A stretch of DNA of 64,000 nucleotides from Rossellomorea arthrocnemi (GTDB lineage Bacteria > Bacillota > Bacilli > Bacillales > Bacillaceae_B). Shown here piece by piece: positions 1 through 8,693 of the stretch. The stretch covers positions 242,340-306,339 of the forward strand of contig NZ_CAJGBF010000004.1 of NCBI RefSeq assembly GCF_904424705.1, in the 5' to 3' direction. Each line of letters starts with the position of its first letter. Position 1 is the first letter of the stretch. Position numbers and translations under genes: made by a program. Below the pieces are notes generated by a model that saw only the letters and a list, made by a program, of their open reading frames with translations, did no database searches and had not been told where the DNA came from.

Positions 1-1
1 T

Positions 2-526
2 GTAACAATAAAATTGGAGTACACATCACACAATAGAGACAAAATTGAATTTTACGTAAGTCAAATTAAGCATAGAGATAGTTATATAAAGGTATTAGGA
101 AGCAGCTCAGAATGGGTTAATGCAAAATTTGGATGGCTAAAAGAAATCGAAGATCATATAAAACCCCAAGAAAATTTTATTCTAAAGTACAAAAAGCTAT
201 GTACCATTTGGTTAAGTGCAATCCTTAGTTTCACAACTATTATGACAATGGTATTCCTTGTAGGTATTCTAAATGGTGAAAAAATAGGAATAGGAAGTAT
301 CTCGTATGATGGTTGGATTATTATATCATTTTTGTCACTCATTCCAATAGGTATTTGGTACATGTGGATTTCTGACCAAATAGAAAAGATTTGGCCCAGT
401 GTAGAATTTGAATTTATACCAGAACATTATAACAAGGCAAAAAAATCAAGAAAACTTATAAGTTCAATTGGTATTGGAGTTGCTTTGCCGATAATACTTT
501 TATTAATCAGTGAATACGTTCTATAA
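2..526 (+). CDS. Membrane protein of unknown function, 5' end outside window
   Basis: I do not recognise this protein. The frame is open to the first base, so the gene probably starts before the window; the first possible internal start is a TTG at 14. At least 170 residues are present: a charged N-terminal part of about 60 residues, then three hydrophobic segments (roughly residues 63-87, 98-118 and 148-170 counted from the TTG). The last segment ends the protein, so it looks like a small integral membrane protein with a cytoplasmic N-terminal domain. The coding sequence is visibly richer in A and T than the yum/yui genes that follow, and it stands where the 5' part of yutM would be expected, so it probably belongs to inserted DNA. 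No function is proposed. Confidence 0.55.
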   Translation, partial: VTIKLEYTSHNRDKIEFYVSQIKHRDSYIKVLGSSSEWVNAKFGWLKEIEDHIKPQENFILKYKKLCTIWLSAILSFTTIMTMVFLVGILNGEKIGIGSISYDGWIIISFLSLIPIGIWYMWISDQIEKIWPSVEFEFIPEHYNKAKKSRKLISSIGIGVALPIILLLISEYVL

Positions 527-681
527 AATATGTCTGAGTTACTTTAATATTGAACATATTGTTGGGCTTGGATATAATTGAATTAACGACATTAACCATC
601 TACTTGGTTTGCAATTAACAATCATGCTTGCAATTTGTAACCCTCAAAAACTCAAATAAACCTTGATATATAAACATTCTC

Positions 682-798
682 AAGCAGTCCATGATGGGCG
701 GCGGATTCACGATTGACAATCCGAACGCCATCGCATCATGCGGATGTGGATCATCATTTGTGACGGCGACGAATAAGGGTACGCCGGAAAATTGCTAA
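682..798 (+). pseudogene. yutM: 3' remnant of yutM (HesB/IscA-type Fe-S carrier)
   Basis: Reading the frame that ends at the TAA at 796-798 gives a peptide starting [19 protein letters not shown], followed by CGCGSSF and a C-terminal NC. This is the C-terminal third of A-type iron-sulfur carrier proteins (YutM/ErpA/SufA), including the C-G-C pair that binds the cluster. Homology begins at about base 682; upstream in the same frame the sequence is unrelated and there is no start or ribosome site. In B. subtilis yutM lies near yumC, so the remnant is at its syntenic place. Either the gene was cut by an insertion whose end is at about 680, or this is a displaced 3' end left by site-specific integration into the end of yutM. 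Only about 39 codons remain. Confidence 0.85.
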
Positions 799-803
799 AG
801 ATA

Positions 804-843
804 AAAAGGGACGGACCTCTAAATCTAGAGGTCCGTCCCTTTT
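804..843. terminator. Bidirectional terminator, GGGACGGACCT palindrome copy 1
   Basis: An 18-bp perfect stem (804-821 with 826-843) around a 4-nt loop, with A-tract on the left and T-tract on the right, so it can end transcription from both the yutM remnant and the facing oxidoreductase gene. It belongs to the repeat family also found at 26158, 33924 and 51028. Confidence 0.85.
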
Positions 844-848
844 CAAGA

Positions 849-1493
849 TCATGAAATATTTTTCAGCGCTTCTTCCACAGGTGTGTCACCAGTCAAGATC
901 TCGAATACCTTGTGATTCGTTTCTTCTATGGTTAAAGAGTCCACGAGCACCTTCGCAACATCTGCACGGGAAATGTCCCGACTTTTATCTTCGATACTGG
1001 AAGCAGCTTCAATCTTACCGGTAGCATCTTCGAAGGAAAGAGAACCCGGGCGGACGATGGTGTAATTTAAGCCGCTCTCTTTCAAGTGAGAATCTGCTGC
1101 TCCTTTAGCCTTTAAGTAAAATTGCAATTCATCCGGGCCGCTTGAAGGGTTACCGGCACCCATGGAGCTGAGCATGATAAAACGTTCAATTCCCATTTTC
1201 TTCGCATAATCTACTGCTTTTTTTGCGCCTTCCTGGTCGATGGCAAGTGTCTTATCGTCACCTGTCGATCCGCCGCTGCCAGCTGCAAAGATAACGGCAT
1301 TTACATTTTCAAGAGCATAAGAGAAATCCTGCTCAAGATCAGCAACAATGGGTCTTGCTCCCAAGTCTTCCAAATCCTTTGCCTGTTCTGTTTTCCGAAT
1401 CATGGCTCTCACGAAATGCTGACTGCTATTTGAAAGCTCTTTCACTATATGACGGCCAGTGTGACCATTTGCTCCAATGACTAATACATTCAT
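849..1493 (-). CDS. NAD(P)-binding SDR-type oxidoreductase, YhfK-like
   Basis: A 214-residue protein of the atypical short-chain dehydrogenase group (NAD(P)H-binding, NmrA/YhfK-like). The N-terminus MNVLVIGANGHTGRHIV carries the Rossmann glycine pattern G-A-N-G-x-T-G. Further family hallmarks are FAAGSGGSTG near residue 80, ERFIMLSSMG near 107 and YTIVRPGSLS near 150. I chose the ATG at 1493, which has AGGGAG just upstream; the ATG four codons earlier (1505) lies directly against AAAGG and is less likely. B. subtilis YhfK is of similar length and has the same motifs. The substrate is not known. Convergent with the yutM remnant across the palindromic terminator. Confidence 0.85.
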   Translation of the reverse strand: MNVLVIGANGHTGRHIVKELSNSSQHFVRAMIRKTEQAKDLEDLGARPIVADLEQDFSYALENVNAVIFAAGSGGSTGDDKTLAIDQEGAKKAVDYAKKMGIERFIMLSSMGAGNPSSGPDELQFYLKAKGAADSHLKESGLNYTIVRPGSLSFEDATGKIEAASSIEDKSRDISRADVAKVLVDSLTIEETNHKVFEILTGDTPVEEALKNIS

Positions 1494-1641
1494 TCTCTCC
1501 CTCATCCTTTATCTTAGATTTTTTGTCCTATTATTGGTCTACCCATCCATGGTGAAAATAAACAATGTAGGGACGCGGTTAAGAGGAAGAAAATGAGCCT
1601 CTCGAGCATGGTATACACTCCCTCATCCTTAAAATAGTAAA

Positions 1642-1670
1642 AAGGCACAGGATTCAATTTCCTGTGCCTT
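1642..1670 (-). terminator. Rho-independent terminator of yumC
   Basis: An 11-bp stem (AAGGCACAGGA and its complement, 1642-1652/1660-1670) followed on the minus strand by TTTTTACTATTTT, ten bases after the yumC stop codon. Confidence 0.85.
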
Positions 1671-1680
1671 CTGATTAAGA

Positions 1681-2679
1681 TTAATCTGTAAACATGGACG
1701 TACTGTGCATCGGCTGCACTCTTGCCTTTGGATCCATATACGCTTTGGCATTATTGACCGCTGTCGGTGCTTCACCAAATCCACTGGCTATGAGTTTGAC
1801 TTTTCCATCATACGTACTGATATCACCAGCGGCATAAATGCCTGGAATGTTCGTTTCCATTCTCGAATTCACCACAATTGAATTCTTTTCAATCTCAAGG
1901 CCCCAATCTTTAATCGGACCAAGGGACGAAACAAATCCGAAGTTGACAATTAACTCATCGAGGTCGATAATTTCCTTTTCGTCGCCTTTTGTTTCTTCTA
2001 ATATCAACTGATTGATCTTTTCTTCTTCAACCACCAATTCTGACGGGACAAACGGTGTTTTCAATTCCACTGTGGAGTTATGTAAGTTCTCCACACTATG
2101 TTCGTGTGCTCTGAATTTATCACGTCTGTGCACGAGGTAAACCTTTTCTGCGATCGGTTCAAGCATCAGTGCCCAGTCAACAGCAGAGTCGCCGCCGCCG
2201 CAAATGACCACGTTTTTATCCCTGAAATGCTCCAGATTATCAACAAAGTAATGAAGATTTTTCCCTTCAAATTCTGATGCATGTTCGAGTTCTAAACGGC
2301 GGGGCTGGAAGGCACCATTTCCTGCCGTAATGATGATTGTTCTGGAAAAATGAATTTCCTTATCCGTTGTGAGCTTAAACATGCCATCAGCCTGTTTTTC
2401 CACGCCTTCCACGGCTTGCTCAAGACAGATCGTCGTTTCGAACTTCGCCATTTGATCTTTTAAATTATTGACAAGATCCTGCGCCTTCACTTTAGGAAAA
2501 CCGGCAACGTCATATATGTATTTCTCAGGATATAGAGTAGCAAGCTGCCCCCCGAGTTGTGGTAAGCTTTCGATGATCTTAACTGATGCTTTTCTCATAC
2601 CGCCATAAAACGCTGTAAACAGCCCGGTAGGACCGCCGCCTATGATTGTGATATCATACACTTTTTGATCTTCCTTCAA
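1681..2679 (-). CDS. yumC: Ferredoxin/flavodoxin--NADP+ reductase (YumC type)
   Basis: A homodimeric FAD flavoprotein of the thioredoxin-reductase-like group that moves electrons between NADPH and ferredoxin or flavodoxin. FAD-binding [16 protein letters not shown] lies at about residue 12, the NADPH-binding [15 protein letters not shown] at about 170, and the family-typical [20 protein letters not shown] near 290. It lacks the CxxC redox pair of true thioredoxin reductase, as expected for this family. Translation most likely starts at the TTG at 2679, which has GGAGGG seven bases upstream and gives 332 residues, the length of B. subtilis YumC; the ATG 33 bases earlier at 2712 has no ribosome site. 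The gene stands alone and ends at its own terminator. Confidence 0.95.
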   Translation of the reverse strand: MKEDQKVYDITIIGGGPTGLFTAFYGGMRKASVKIIESLPQLGGQLATLYPEKYIYDVAGFPKVKAQDLVNNLKDQMAKFETTICLEQAVEGVEKQADGMFKLTTDKEIHFSRTIIITAGNGAFQPRRLELEHASEFEGKNLHYFVDNLEHFRDKNVVICGGGDSAVDWALMLEPIAEKVYLVHRRDKFRAHEHSVENLHNSTVELKTPFVPSELVVEEEKINQLILEETKGDEKEIIDLDELIVNFGFVSSLGPIKDWGLEIEKNSIVVNSRMETNIPGIYAAGDISTYDGKVKLIASGFGEAPTAVNNAKAYMDPKARVQPMHSTSMFTD

Positions 2680-2815
2680 CTGGATCCCTCCAACAATTAA
2701 GATGTATTTCATATTAATTTATTCTATCATACCGTTTTCGATTCTTCACAATAATTGGCTTTATAAGTGGGAATAATCAGTCTATTTGATGGGGGTGACT
2801 GCGACTTTTGTTGGA

Positions 2816-3247
2816 GGGTTACGGCATGTTCGACGTATGCTTGTCGGGCTTGGGAGAGCCGCCTCTGCTTTTCTGTGTCCAGCTCCAGGGCTTAGAGACT
2901 CGAGGTCATAAGTCAAACATGCCAAAAAGGCAAATAGCGCCTTTCCGGCATGTTCGTCTTATGCTTGTCGGGCCTGAGCGAGCCGCCTCCGCTTTTCTGT
3001 GTGTCCAGCTCCGGCGGCTAGTCCCTCGAGGTCATAAGCTAAAACGACCAAAAAGGCAAGGGGCGCCTTTCCGGTCGTTTCATCTTATGCTTGTCGGGCC
3101 TGGGCAAGCCGCCTCCGCTTTTCTGTGTCCAGCTCCGGCGGCTAGTCCCTTGAGGTCATAAGCTAAAACGACCAAAAAGGCAAGGGGCGCCTTTCCGGTC
3201 GTTTCATCTTATGCTTGTCGGGCCTGGGCAAGCCGCCTCCGCTTTTC
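2816..3247. repeat. Tandem ~125-bp intergenic repeat, one partial and three full units
   Basis: The phrase TATGCTTGTCGGG recurs at 2836, 2960, 3086 and 3210, spacings of 124, 126 and 124 bases. Each unit contains TCCAGCTCC...GGCTAG, CGAGGTCATAAG, a hairpin, then TATGCTTGTCGGG and GCCGCCTCCGCTTTTCT. The hairpin arms differ between units yet remain complementary: AACATGCC with GGCATGTT in the first (2916-2954), AACGACC with GGTCGTT in the next two. The last two units are nearly identical. An open frame of 117 codons across the array is an accident of the repeat. Relatives occur at 4872, 6340, 27528, 28078 and 48566. Confidence 0.9.
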
Positions 3248-3581
3248 TAAATATTCTTAAGTTTCCAATTTACGATATACATCTTGAAAATGATTGGTAA
3301 AAAGAATATTATGTAATGTAGGCATATTGTTAAGAATTTATGACAATTTTCGCATAACTATGTAGTAGTTCGTGAAATACGTCACATACTTTTGTTTTTA
3401 TATTTTTCATACAGTATTTTCCTCTTTGAATGAAGGAAAACATCGCGTTTGATTTGTTTTAGTTTCTTTTTTATAGGGAAAAAGATAATAGCATCAGATT
3501 GAACGGGATAAAAACGCATAATGTGGAGGACTCTAAGGAGTATCCAAAGCAAATTTATCAAAAAAGGTGGATGTGATTCAG
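3248..3581. other. Intergenic leader upstream of yumB
   Basis: No gene recognised. This AT-rich stretch presumably carries the yumB promoter, but I could not assign a convincing -35/-10 pair. Confidence 0.5.
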
Positions 3582-4799
3582 TTGAGAAAGCCAAGAATCG
3601 TTGTATTAGGTGCAGGTTATGGTGGATTAATGACGGTAACCCGTCTTCAAAAACAATTAGGAACAAATGAAGCAGAAATTATTTTAATTAATAAGAATGA
3701 TTATCATTACGAAACCACTTGGTTACACGAAGCTTCTGCCGGTACGCTCCATCACGATCGTGTACGCTACGACGTTAAAGATGTGGTCAACACAAGCAAA
3801 GTGAATTTCCTGCAAGCCACTGTGGAAGATATCAAAGTGGATGAGAAGAAGGTCATCACAGGTGAAGGTGAAGTAGAATTCGATTACTTGGTTGTTGCTC
3901 TAGGTGCAGAATCTGAAACATTCGGAATTCAAGGTCTTCATGAGCATGCATTCATGATTTCAAATATTAACTCTGCACGACAAATCCGTGAGCACATTGA
4001 ACTGCAATTTGCTACGTATAAAAACGAAGGTGAATTGAACGATGAACGCTTAACCATCGTTGTAGGTGGAGCAGGCTTCACAGGAATCGAATTCTTAGGC
4101 GAATTAGGTAACCGTGTTCCTGAACTTTGTCATGAATATGATATCGACCGTAAGAAAGTACGGATTGTATGTGTGGAAGCTGCTCCAATGATCCTTCCTG
4201 GATTTGATCCTGAGCTAGTGAAATACGCCCGTGCCAAGCTTGAGAAAAAGGGTGTTGAATTCCATATCGGAACTCCACTTAAAGAAGCAAAAGCAGATAG
4301 CGTTCTCATCGCTAAAGGTGAAGACGAAGTAGAAGAAATCAAGGCAGGTACGATCGTATGGGCTGCAGGTGTACGTGGTAACTCCATCATTGAAAGAGCC
4401 GGAATTGAAAACATGCGTGCTCGTGTGAAAATCAATCGGGATCTTCGCGCACCGGGACATGACAACATCTTCATCATCGGTGACTGTTCACTTATGATTA
4501 ATGAAGAAACAGAGCGTCCATACCCTCCTACTGCACAGATCGCCATGCAACAAGGTGAAGTATGTGCACGCAACATCGCTTCTCTGCTTCACGGCAAAGA
4601 GGACTTGGAATTATTCACTCCAGACATTAAAGGAACAGTATGTTCCCTTGGTGAAGACGATGCAATCGGTGTCGTTTACGGTAAGAAAATCACTGGTACA
4701 AAAGCTTCCTTCATGAAGAAAGTCGTCGACAACCGTGCTCTTTACATGGTTGGTGGACCATCACTTGTCTTCAAAAAAGGAAAGTTCAAGTTCTTTTAA
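3582..4799 (+). CDS. yumB: NADH dehydrogenase-like protein YumB (NDH-2 family)
   Basis: A single-subunit FAD-containing pyridine nucleotide-disulfide oxidoreductase of the type II NADH dehydrogenase family, 405 residues. The N-terminal FAD motif is VVLGAGYGG (residues 7-15), the NAD motif [17 protein letters not shown] lies near 160, and [10 protein letters not shown] near 300 is the second FAD contact. The start is taken as the TTG at 3582 ([10 protein letters not shown]), matching the N-terminus of B. subtilis YumB; the GTG at 3567 overlaps the ribosome site GGTGG itself. The protein is expected on the inner face of the membrane, passing electrons from NAD(P)H to a quinone, but YumB has not been shown to be the main Ndh. 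The neighbour yumC is divergent, separated by the repeat array. Confidence 0.92.
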   Translation: MRKPRIVVLGAGYGGLMTVTRLQKQLGTNEAEIILINKNDYHYETTWLHEASAGTLHHDRVRYDVKDVVNTSKVNFLQATVEDIKVDEKKVITGEGEVEFDYLVVALGAESETFGIQGLHEHAFMISNINSARQIREHIELQFATYKNEGELNDERLTIVVGGAGFTGIEFLGELGNRVPELCHEYDIDRKKVRIVCVEAAPMILPGFDPELVKYARAKLEKKGVEFHIGTPLKEAKADSVLIAKGEDEVEEIKAGTIVWAAGVRGNSIIERAGIENMRARVKINRDLRAPGHDNIFIIGDCSLMINEETERPYPPTAQIAMQQGEVCARNIASLLHGKEDLELFTPDIKGTVCSLGEDDAIGVVYGKKITGTKASFMKKVVDNRALYMVGGPSLVFKKGKFKFF

Positions 4800-4816
4800 G
4801 TCTTACATGAATAAAT

Positions 4817-4850
4817 AAAAAAGCAGGGTGGATTCCACTCTGCTTTTTTT
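4817..4850 (+). terminator. Terminator of yumB
   Basis: A-tract, stem AGCAG-G-GTGG paired with CCAC-T-CTGCT over a 3-nt loop, then seven T. Confidence 0.85.
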
Positions 4851-4871
4851 CAGTTTCAGGTATTAGATCGT

Positions 4872-4945
4872 TTTGCCAAAAAGGTAAAGAATACATATAC
4901 TCAATTCGGCCTTATGCTTGACGGTGCTGAACGAGACGTTTTTCG
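4872..4945. repeat. Decayed copy of the ~125-bp repeat
   Basis: TTTTGCCAAAAAGGTAAAGA, then TTATGCTTGACGG and GACGTTTTTCG follow the same order as the 3' half of the units at 2816-3247, with many substitutions and a broken hairpin. Confidence 0.55.
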
Positions 4946-4975
4946 TTTGTATTTATGCAATTGGGGGTGTGTACA

Positions 4976-5458
4976 GTGAAAAGGGGAAAGGTTTGGCTTG
5001 CCGTGGCAGGTCTGGTGATTGATGAAAATGGTAAATGGCTGGTCGTGAAAAAGAAATACAGCGGATTAAAGGGCATGTGGTCACTTCCGGCAGGATTTGT
5101 CAATGCAGGCGAGACGGTCGATGAAGCTGTGATAAGAGAAGTGAAGGAAGAGACAGGATTAGACACAACCATTAAAGGGATCGTTGGCGTGAGATCAGGA
5201 GTCCTTCAACACGACATCAGCGATAACATGATGATCTTTCTGTTGGAGAATGAGGAAACTTCTTCTATGGAGATGGAAGAAGCTGAATTATGGGATGTCC
5301 AGTGGAAGTCTCCTCAGGAATTATTAAGGGACGAGAAGACATCTGTGATGGTGTATGAGATGATCAAACGATCGGGATCTCAGCATGAATTGAACATGAT
5401 TGAAGGAATCAACCCAGGGACTCAATTTGCCTATACACAGTACCGGTTATTTTTATAA
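4976..5458 (+). CDS. Nudix hydrolase
   Basis: A 160-residue Nudix-fold pyrophosphohydrolase. The complete Nudix box G-x5-E-x7-REVKEETGL is present at about residues 41-63 (GFVNAGE, then TVDEAVI, then REVKEETGL), with the catalytic glutamates that bind Mg2+. The GTG at 4976 is chosen because GGGGGTG lies six bases upstream and the protein then begins [14 protein letters not shown], the usual family N-terminus; an ATG at 4955 has no such site. The substrate cannot be deduced; the family cleaves nucleoside diphosphates linked to various groups. It sits between yumB and yuiA, where B. subtilis has no such gene. Confidence 0.88.
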   Translation: MKRGKVWLAVAGLVIDENGKWLVVKKKYSGLKGMWSLPAGFVNAGETVDEAVIREVKEETGLDTTIKGIVGVRSGVLQHDISDNMMIFLLENEETSSMEMEEAELWDVQWKSPQELLRDEKTSVMVYEMIKRSGSQHELNMIEGINPGTQFAYTQYRLFL

Positions 5459-5616
5459 AATTCTGTAAATATTAAGAAAAAAAGAGATAACGAAAGAAAA
5501 ACATAAATGTATTCGCTTTCTTTGAGGTACATCCCCTTTATTGTCCCTTTTCTTTATTCTGAAGAGATGGTATATTATCAGAAAATTAAGAAATTAAAGA
5601 AAAGGGAGAGGGAATT

Positions 5617-5742
5617 ATGAGAGCTACTGCAAGTACTAAAACGAAATATTGTCTTTACTGTTCAGGAAAAGGATACTTTCAGTTAGTGTTGGGTGGTTCT
5701 GAAACGTGTCCGTGCTGCGGAGGCAGCGGGAAACAAAAATAA
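5617..5742 (+). CDS. yuiA: YuiA small zinc-finger-like protein
   Basis: A 41-residue protein: MRATASTKTKYCLYCSGKGY, a short middle, then CPCCGGSGK. The two C-x2-C-x-G-x-G motifs are those of the DnaJ-type zinc-binding domain, here as a stand-alone single finger. The ATG at 5617 follows GGGAGAGGAATT. B. subtilis yuiA occupies the same place between yumB and yuiB. No function is known to me; the motif suggests one structural zinc ion and perhaps contact with unfolded protein or RNA. A strong terminator follows. Confidence 0.85.
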   Translation: MRATASTKTKYCLYCSGKGYFQLVLGGSETCPCCGGSGKQK

Positions 5743-5766
5743 CCCCTGTAGAATAGAGGATAAAAG

Positions 5767-5809
5767 CAGACCTAATGACGGTGGGATACCGACATTGGGT
5801 CTGTTTTTT
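5767..5809 (+). terminator. Terminator after yuiA
   Basis: Imperfect stem CAGACCTAATG-CGGT with ACCG-CATTGGGTCTG around GGGAT, followed by six T. Confidence 0.85.
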
Positions 5810-5869
5810 ATGTACACATGATAAATAAGTTTATTTTGTGAATAAACCACAAATCTTTCCTTGAAAATA

Positions 5870-5899
5870 TTGACGCTTACATTTCACTCGGGGTACACT
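5870..5899 (+). promoter_or_regulatory. Candidate sigma-A promoter of yuiB
   Basis: TTGACG (5870-5875), an 18-base spacer and TACACT (5894-5899), 33 bases before the yuiB start. Confidence 0.6.
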
Positions 5900-5931
5900 A
5901 TTCTTTAGTGTTATGGAGGTGTAATTGGAAA

Positions 5932-6249
5932 ATGCCTATACATGTAATGATTATTTCGATGCTTCTATTTTTTGTTCTATTTTTCGGAATAGGTTTTTTG
6001 TTAAATATGTTATTGCGTATGACTTGGATCATGGCCATCATTTATCCGATTGTCGTTATATTTATCGTGGACGAAGTTCGTTTTATAGATTATTTCCGAA
6101 ATGCTGGAGAGTCTTTTTCAGAACTTGGGACAAGGCTAAGCCACTTGGCTGTAGCGGACCTCGTTATTCTCGGAAGCGGTCTCGCGGGTGCCATCCTTTC
6201 CGGCATCGTGATGAGGATTCTAAGAGCAAAAGGATATCGTATGTTTTAA
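5932..6249 (+). CDS. yuiB: YuiB family small membrane protein
   Basis: A 105-residue membrane protein with three hydrophobic stretches: residues about 3-28 (IISMLLFFVLFFGIGFLL), 32-50 (WIMAIIYPIVVIFIV) and 78-95 (VILGSGLAGAILSGIV). The start at 5932 is set by GGAGGTG ten bases upstream and gives the same length as B. subtilis YuiB, which lies between yuiA and yuiC as here. Function unknown. Own promoter and own terminator, so apparently monocistronic. Confidence 0.85.
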   Translation: MPIHVMIISMLLFFVLFFGIGFLLNMLLRMTWIMAIIYPIVVIFIVDEVRFIDYFRNAGESFSELGTRLSHLAVADLVILGSGLAGAILSGIVMRILRAKGYRMF

Positions 6250-6251
6250 CC

Positions 6252-6297
6252 AAATCCGTTTAACCGGGAATTAAATCCCGGATTGAACGGATTTTTT
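6252..6297 (+). terminator. Terminator of yuiB
   Basis: Outer stem AAATCCGTT/AACGGATTT and inner stem CCGGGA/TCCCGG, followed by a T-rich run. Confidence 0.85.
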
Positions 6298-6787
6298 ATT
6301 ATGATTGAAAAGTAAAGGCTCTGGTTGTGGGAAAAGCGAGAAGAGGTTGAATCCGCTTCAGGTACTCGCTTTCCCTGGGGCTGGAAGTGAGCCTCAGGGA
6401 TCTCACCTGTCCAGTTTTTCCCGGATCTCCAGTTATAGATTAAATGATACCAGCCAGATCATATGTAGAAAACACCAATCGTTTTTTATCACACATTTGT
6501 CATTAGACTATCAGAATATAGAAGCACAGAGTAGAGCGGAAAGGAACGGTCCCTATCTTCAGGCAATTGCCCAGCAAAACAAAGCTCTAAAAGCTTTTAT
6601 TTTGTAAGTATTTTCTTAAAACAGTACATACTAGTTGAAGTGAGGAATGACCCGTCTTAAAAGGGTTTTTCACGAGAAAACAGCTACATCCTTAATTTCC
6701 AAATATTGAAACTATTCGATTTTTTTATCAATTTATGCATATATCTCCTCACCAATGGGAAGTATGAAGGGTGGGAGGAGTGAATAC
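6298..6787. other. Intergenic region with a repeat remnant
   Basis: No convincing gene. Bases about 6340-6430 (CAGGTACTCGCTTTCCCTGG, GTGAGCCTCAGGGATCTCAC, CTGTCCAGTTTTTCCCGGA) resemble the repeat at 48590-48650 and 48767-48790. The 100-codon open frame across it has no family resemblance and is discounted. The yuiC promoter should lie in the last 150 bases. Confidence 0.55.
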
Positions 6788-7492
6788 ATGAATCTGTTTA
6801 ACATGTGGACGAAGAGATTCGTTATGATCATTTTGTTTATCTTTGCACTAGGGACGACCTTTCAATCAGTCTCGGGTGTAGAAGCGCAAACCTTTAAAAC
6901 CTGGTTGATGAACAAGGGTGACAGTGATCAAACAAGTATAGATTATAAAGAACATAAGACAAGTCCCTTGAAGTTATCATTGAAGTTTCTTAAAAGGTTT
7001 ACAGGGTACGAGACAAAAGTGTCAGCAAGTGCATCTGTTAAACCGTCTACACTGGAAGAATCCGTTGATTGGGATCAATATACGAAACATACGGTTGTAG
7101 CAACGGGCTATACAGCCGGTGTTGAATCGACCGGGAAGAATCCGGACCATCCCCTCTATGGAATTACATACTCAGGAGTGAAAGTGAAGCGGGATCTATA
7201 TTCTACGATTGCAGCCGATACTTCTGTCTATCCCATCGGTACCATCCTCTTTATCCCCAATTATGGATATGGGGTCGTAGCCGATACTGGGAGTGCAATC
7301 AAAGGAAATAAGTTGGACCTTTATTATGAAACAGTGGACGATGTGTATAATGAATGGGGCAAACAGACAATAGACGTCTATGTGGTCCAGATGGGTACAG
7401 GAGAGTTATCAGAACAAGAATTAGCGGCTCTTAATGAAAATAAATCCATGCAGGTGTTCCGGCAACAGATTCTATCACCTGAAGAAGAATGA
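6788..7492 (+). CDS. yuiC: YuiC, 3D-domain (MltA/Sps-like) cell-wall lytic protein
   Basis: A 234-residue exported protein. Residues about 8-35 form a signal peptide or membrane anchor ([20 protein letters not shown]). The C-terminal half is a 3D domain with its three aspartates: [15 protein letters not shown] (near 150), VVADTG (near 168) and KLDLYYE (near 180), plus VATGYTAG at the start. B. subtilis YuiC is a stationary-phase lytic transglycosylase of this fold. The ATG at 6788 has GGGAGGAGTG upstream; the frame extends 11 codons further without a ribosome site. Expected to cut peptidoglycan outside the membrane. Confidence 0.92.
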   Translation: MNLFNMWTKRFVMIILFIFALGTTFQSVSGVEAQTFKTWLMNKGDSDQTSIDYKEHKTSPLKLSLKFLKRFTGYETKVSASASVKPSTLEESVDWDQYTKHTVVATGYTAGVESTGKNPDHPLYGITYSGVKVKRDLYSTIAADTSVYPIGTILFIPNYGYGVVADTGSAIKGNKLDLYYETVDDVYNEWGKQTIDVYVVQMGTGELSEQELAALNENKSMQVFRQQILSPEEE

Positions 7493-7495
7493 ATG

Positions 7496-7533
7496 AAAAA
7501 AGCACACAGTTCAATATCACTGTGTGCTTTTTT
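7496..7533 (+). terminator. Terminator of yuiC
   Basis: Perfect 15-bp stem AAAAAAGCACACAGT/ACTGTGTGCTTTTTT, 7496-7510 with 7519-7533. Confidence 0.9.
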
Positions 7534-7666
7534 AATATACCGGACTTAATAGTAAGGACCGCATGTATAGCTAAAGACAAAGGTCTCCATCCTCTTGGAT
7601 CCGTTTAACAACATAGGAAAAAGGGGAAAAGTAATATGAGATGCGAATTCAGAAGGAGTGGAACAT

Positions 7667-8557
7667 ATGAACAAAAGTCAATTCGATAAAATGAAGAATG
7701 GAACAGGATTCATTGCAGCCCTCGACCAGAGCGGAGGCAGTACTCCCAAAGCGTTACAAGCGTATGGTGTGCTTGAAGACACCTACACCAATGAAGACGA
7801 AATGTTTGAGAAGGTCCATGAAATGCGGACGAGAATTATCACTTCTCCTGCTTTCAGCCCAGACAGCATCCTTGGTGTCATCCTTTTTGAACAAACGATG
7901 GACAGCAAAATTGAAGGCAAATATACAGCAGATTACCTTGCTGATAAAGGCATCGTCCCTTTCTTAAAAGTGGATAAAGGACTGGCCGGTCAGGAAAAAG
8001 GCGTCCAGCTCATGAAACCGATCTCTGATTTGGAGGAGATTCTCCGACGTGCCAATGAACGGAATATTTTCGGGACAAAAATGCGCTCGGTCATACACGA
8101 ACCGAACAAGAGTGGCATCGAAGAAGTAGTCCAACAACAGTTTAAAATTGGAAAACGCATCATCGCTGCAGGTCTAATCCCGATCATCGAACCTGAAGTC
8201 AATATCCACAGTAAACAAAAGGAGAAATCCGAAGACATTCTGTGTGAAGAAATCATTAAACACTTGAATGAGCTGTCAGAAGAGGAAAACGTCATGCTGA
8301 AGCTCTCAATTCCAACGAAAGCAAATGCATATAAAGAGTTGGTTGAGCATCCTCGTGTCGTGAGGGTCGTCGCGCTTTCAGGCGGCTACTCCCGAGAAGA
8401 AGCGAATGAGAAGCTGAGAGAAAATGACGGCGTGATTGCAAGCTTCTCCCGGGCATTGGCTTCTGACTTGAATGTCAATCAATCCGGGGAAGAATTTGAT
8501 GCAGCATTGAAGAAGGCTGTTGATTCGATTTATGATGCATCGGTCCATAAGAATTAA
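7667..8557 (+). CDS. fda: Fructose-bisphosphate aldolase, class I
   Basis: A 296-residue Schiff-base (metal-independent) aldolase that splits fructose 1,6-bisphosphate into the two triose phosphates. Family signatures: [17 protein letters not shown] near residue 16, [10 protein letters not shown] near 75, [10 protein letters not shown] near 100, and LIPIIEPEV then [11 protein letters not shown] (near 210), where the lysine of the last motif is the expected Schiff-base residue. Length equals that of the Staphylococcus enzyme. The ATG at 7667 has AAGGAG eight bases upstream; the GTG at 7658 abuts that site. B. subtilis 168 relies on class II FbaA, so this is probably an additional isozyme suited to gluconeogenic or metal-poor conditions (inference). 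Confidence 0.95.
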   Translation: MNKSQFDKMKNGTGFIAALDQSGGSTPKALQAYGVLEDTYTNEDEMFEKVHEMRTRIITSPAFSPDSILGVILFEQTMDSKIEGKYTADYLADKGIVPFLKVDKGLAGQEKGVQLMKPISDLEEILRRANERNIFGTKMRSVIHEPNKSGIEEVVQQQFKIGKRIIAAGLIPIIEPEVNIHSKQKEKSEDILCEEIIKHLNELSEEENVMLKLSIPTKANAYKELVEHPRVVRVVALSGGYSREEANEKLRENDGVIASFSRALASDLNVNQSGEEFDAALKKAVDSIYDASVHKN

Positions 8558-8627
8558 TGGGATGCTGAACAGAAAACCATCCATTCTGCTTCTCCAGAGG
8601 GTTGAAAAGTGTTAGAAAAAATTTAAG

Positions 8628-8663
8628 ATGCCTGCTCATTTCTAGTGAATGAGCAGGCATTTT
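8628..8663. terminator. Terminator between the convergent aldolase and substrate-binding genes
   Basis: Perfect 13-bp stem ATGCCTGCTCATT/AATGAGCAGGCAT (8628-8640/8648-8660) flanked by TTTT on one side and an A/T-rich run on the other. Confidence 0.85.
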
Positions 8664-8693
8664 AATGTATGAATGTACTATGGGATAAGTCTC

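Noticed and set aside
2808..3161. A 117-codon plus-strand frame
   Set aside because: It lies wholly in the tandem ~125-bp repeat and its peptide mirrors the repeat.
6305..6607. A 100-codon frame upstream of yuiC
   Set aside because: It starts in repeat remnants, has no ribosome site and no recognisable domain.
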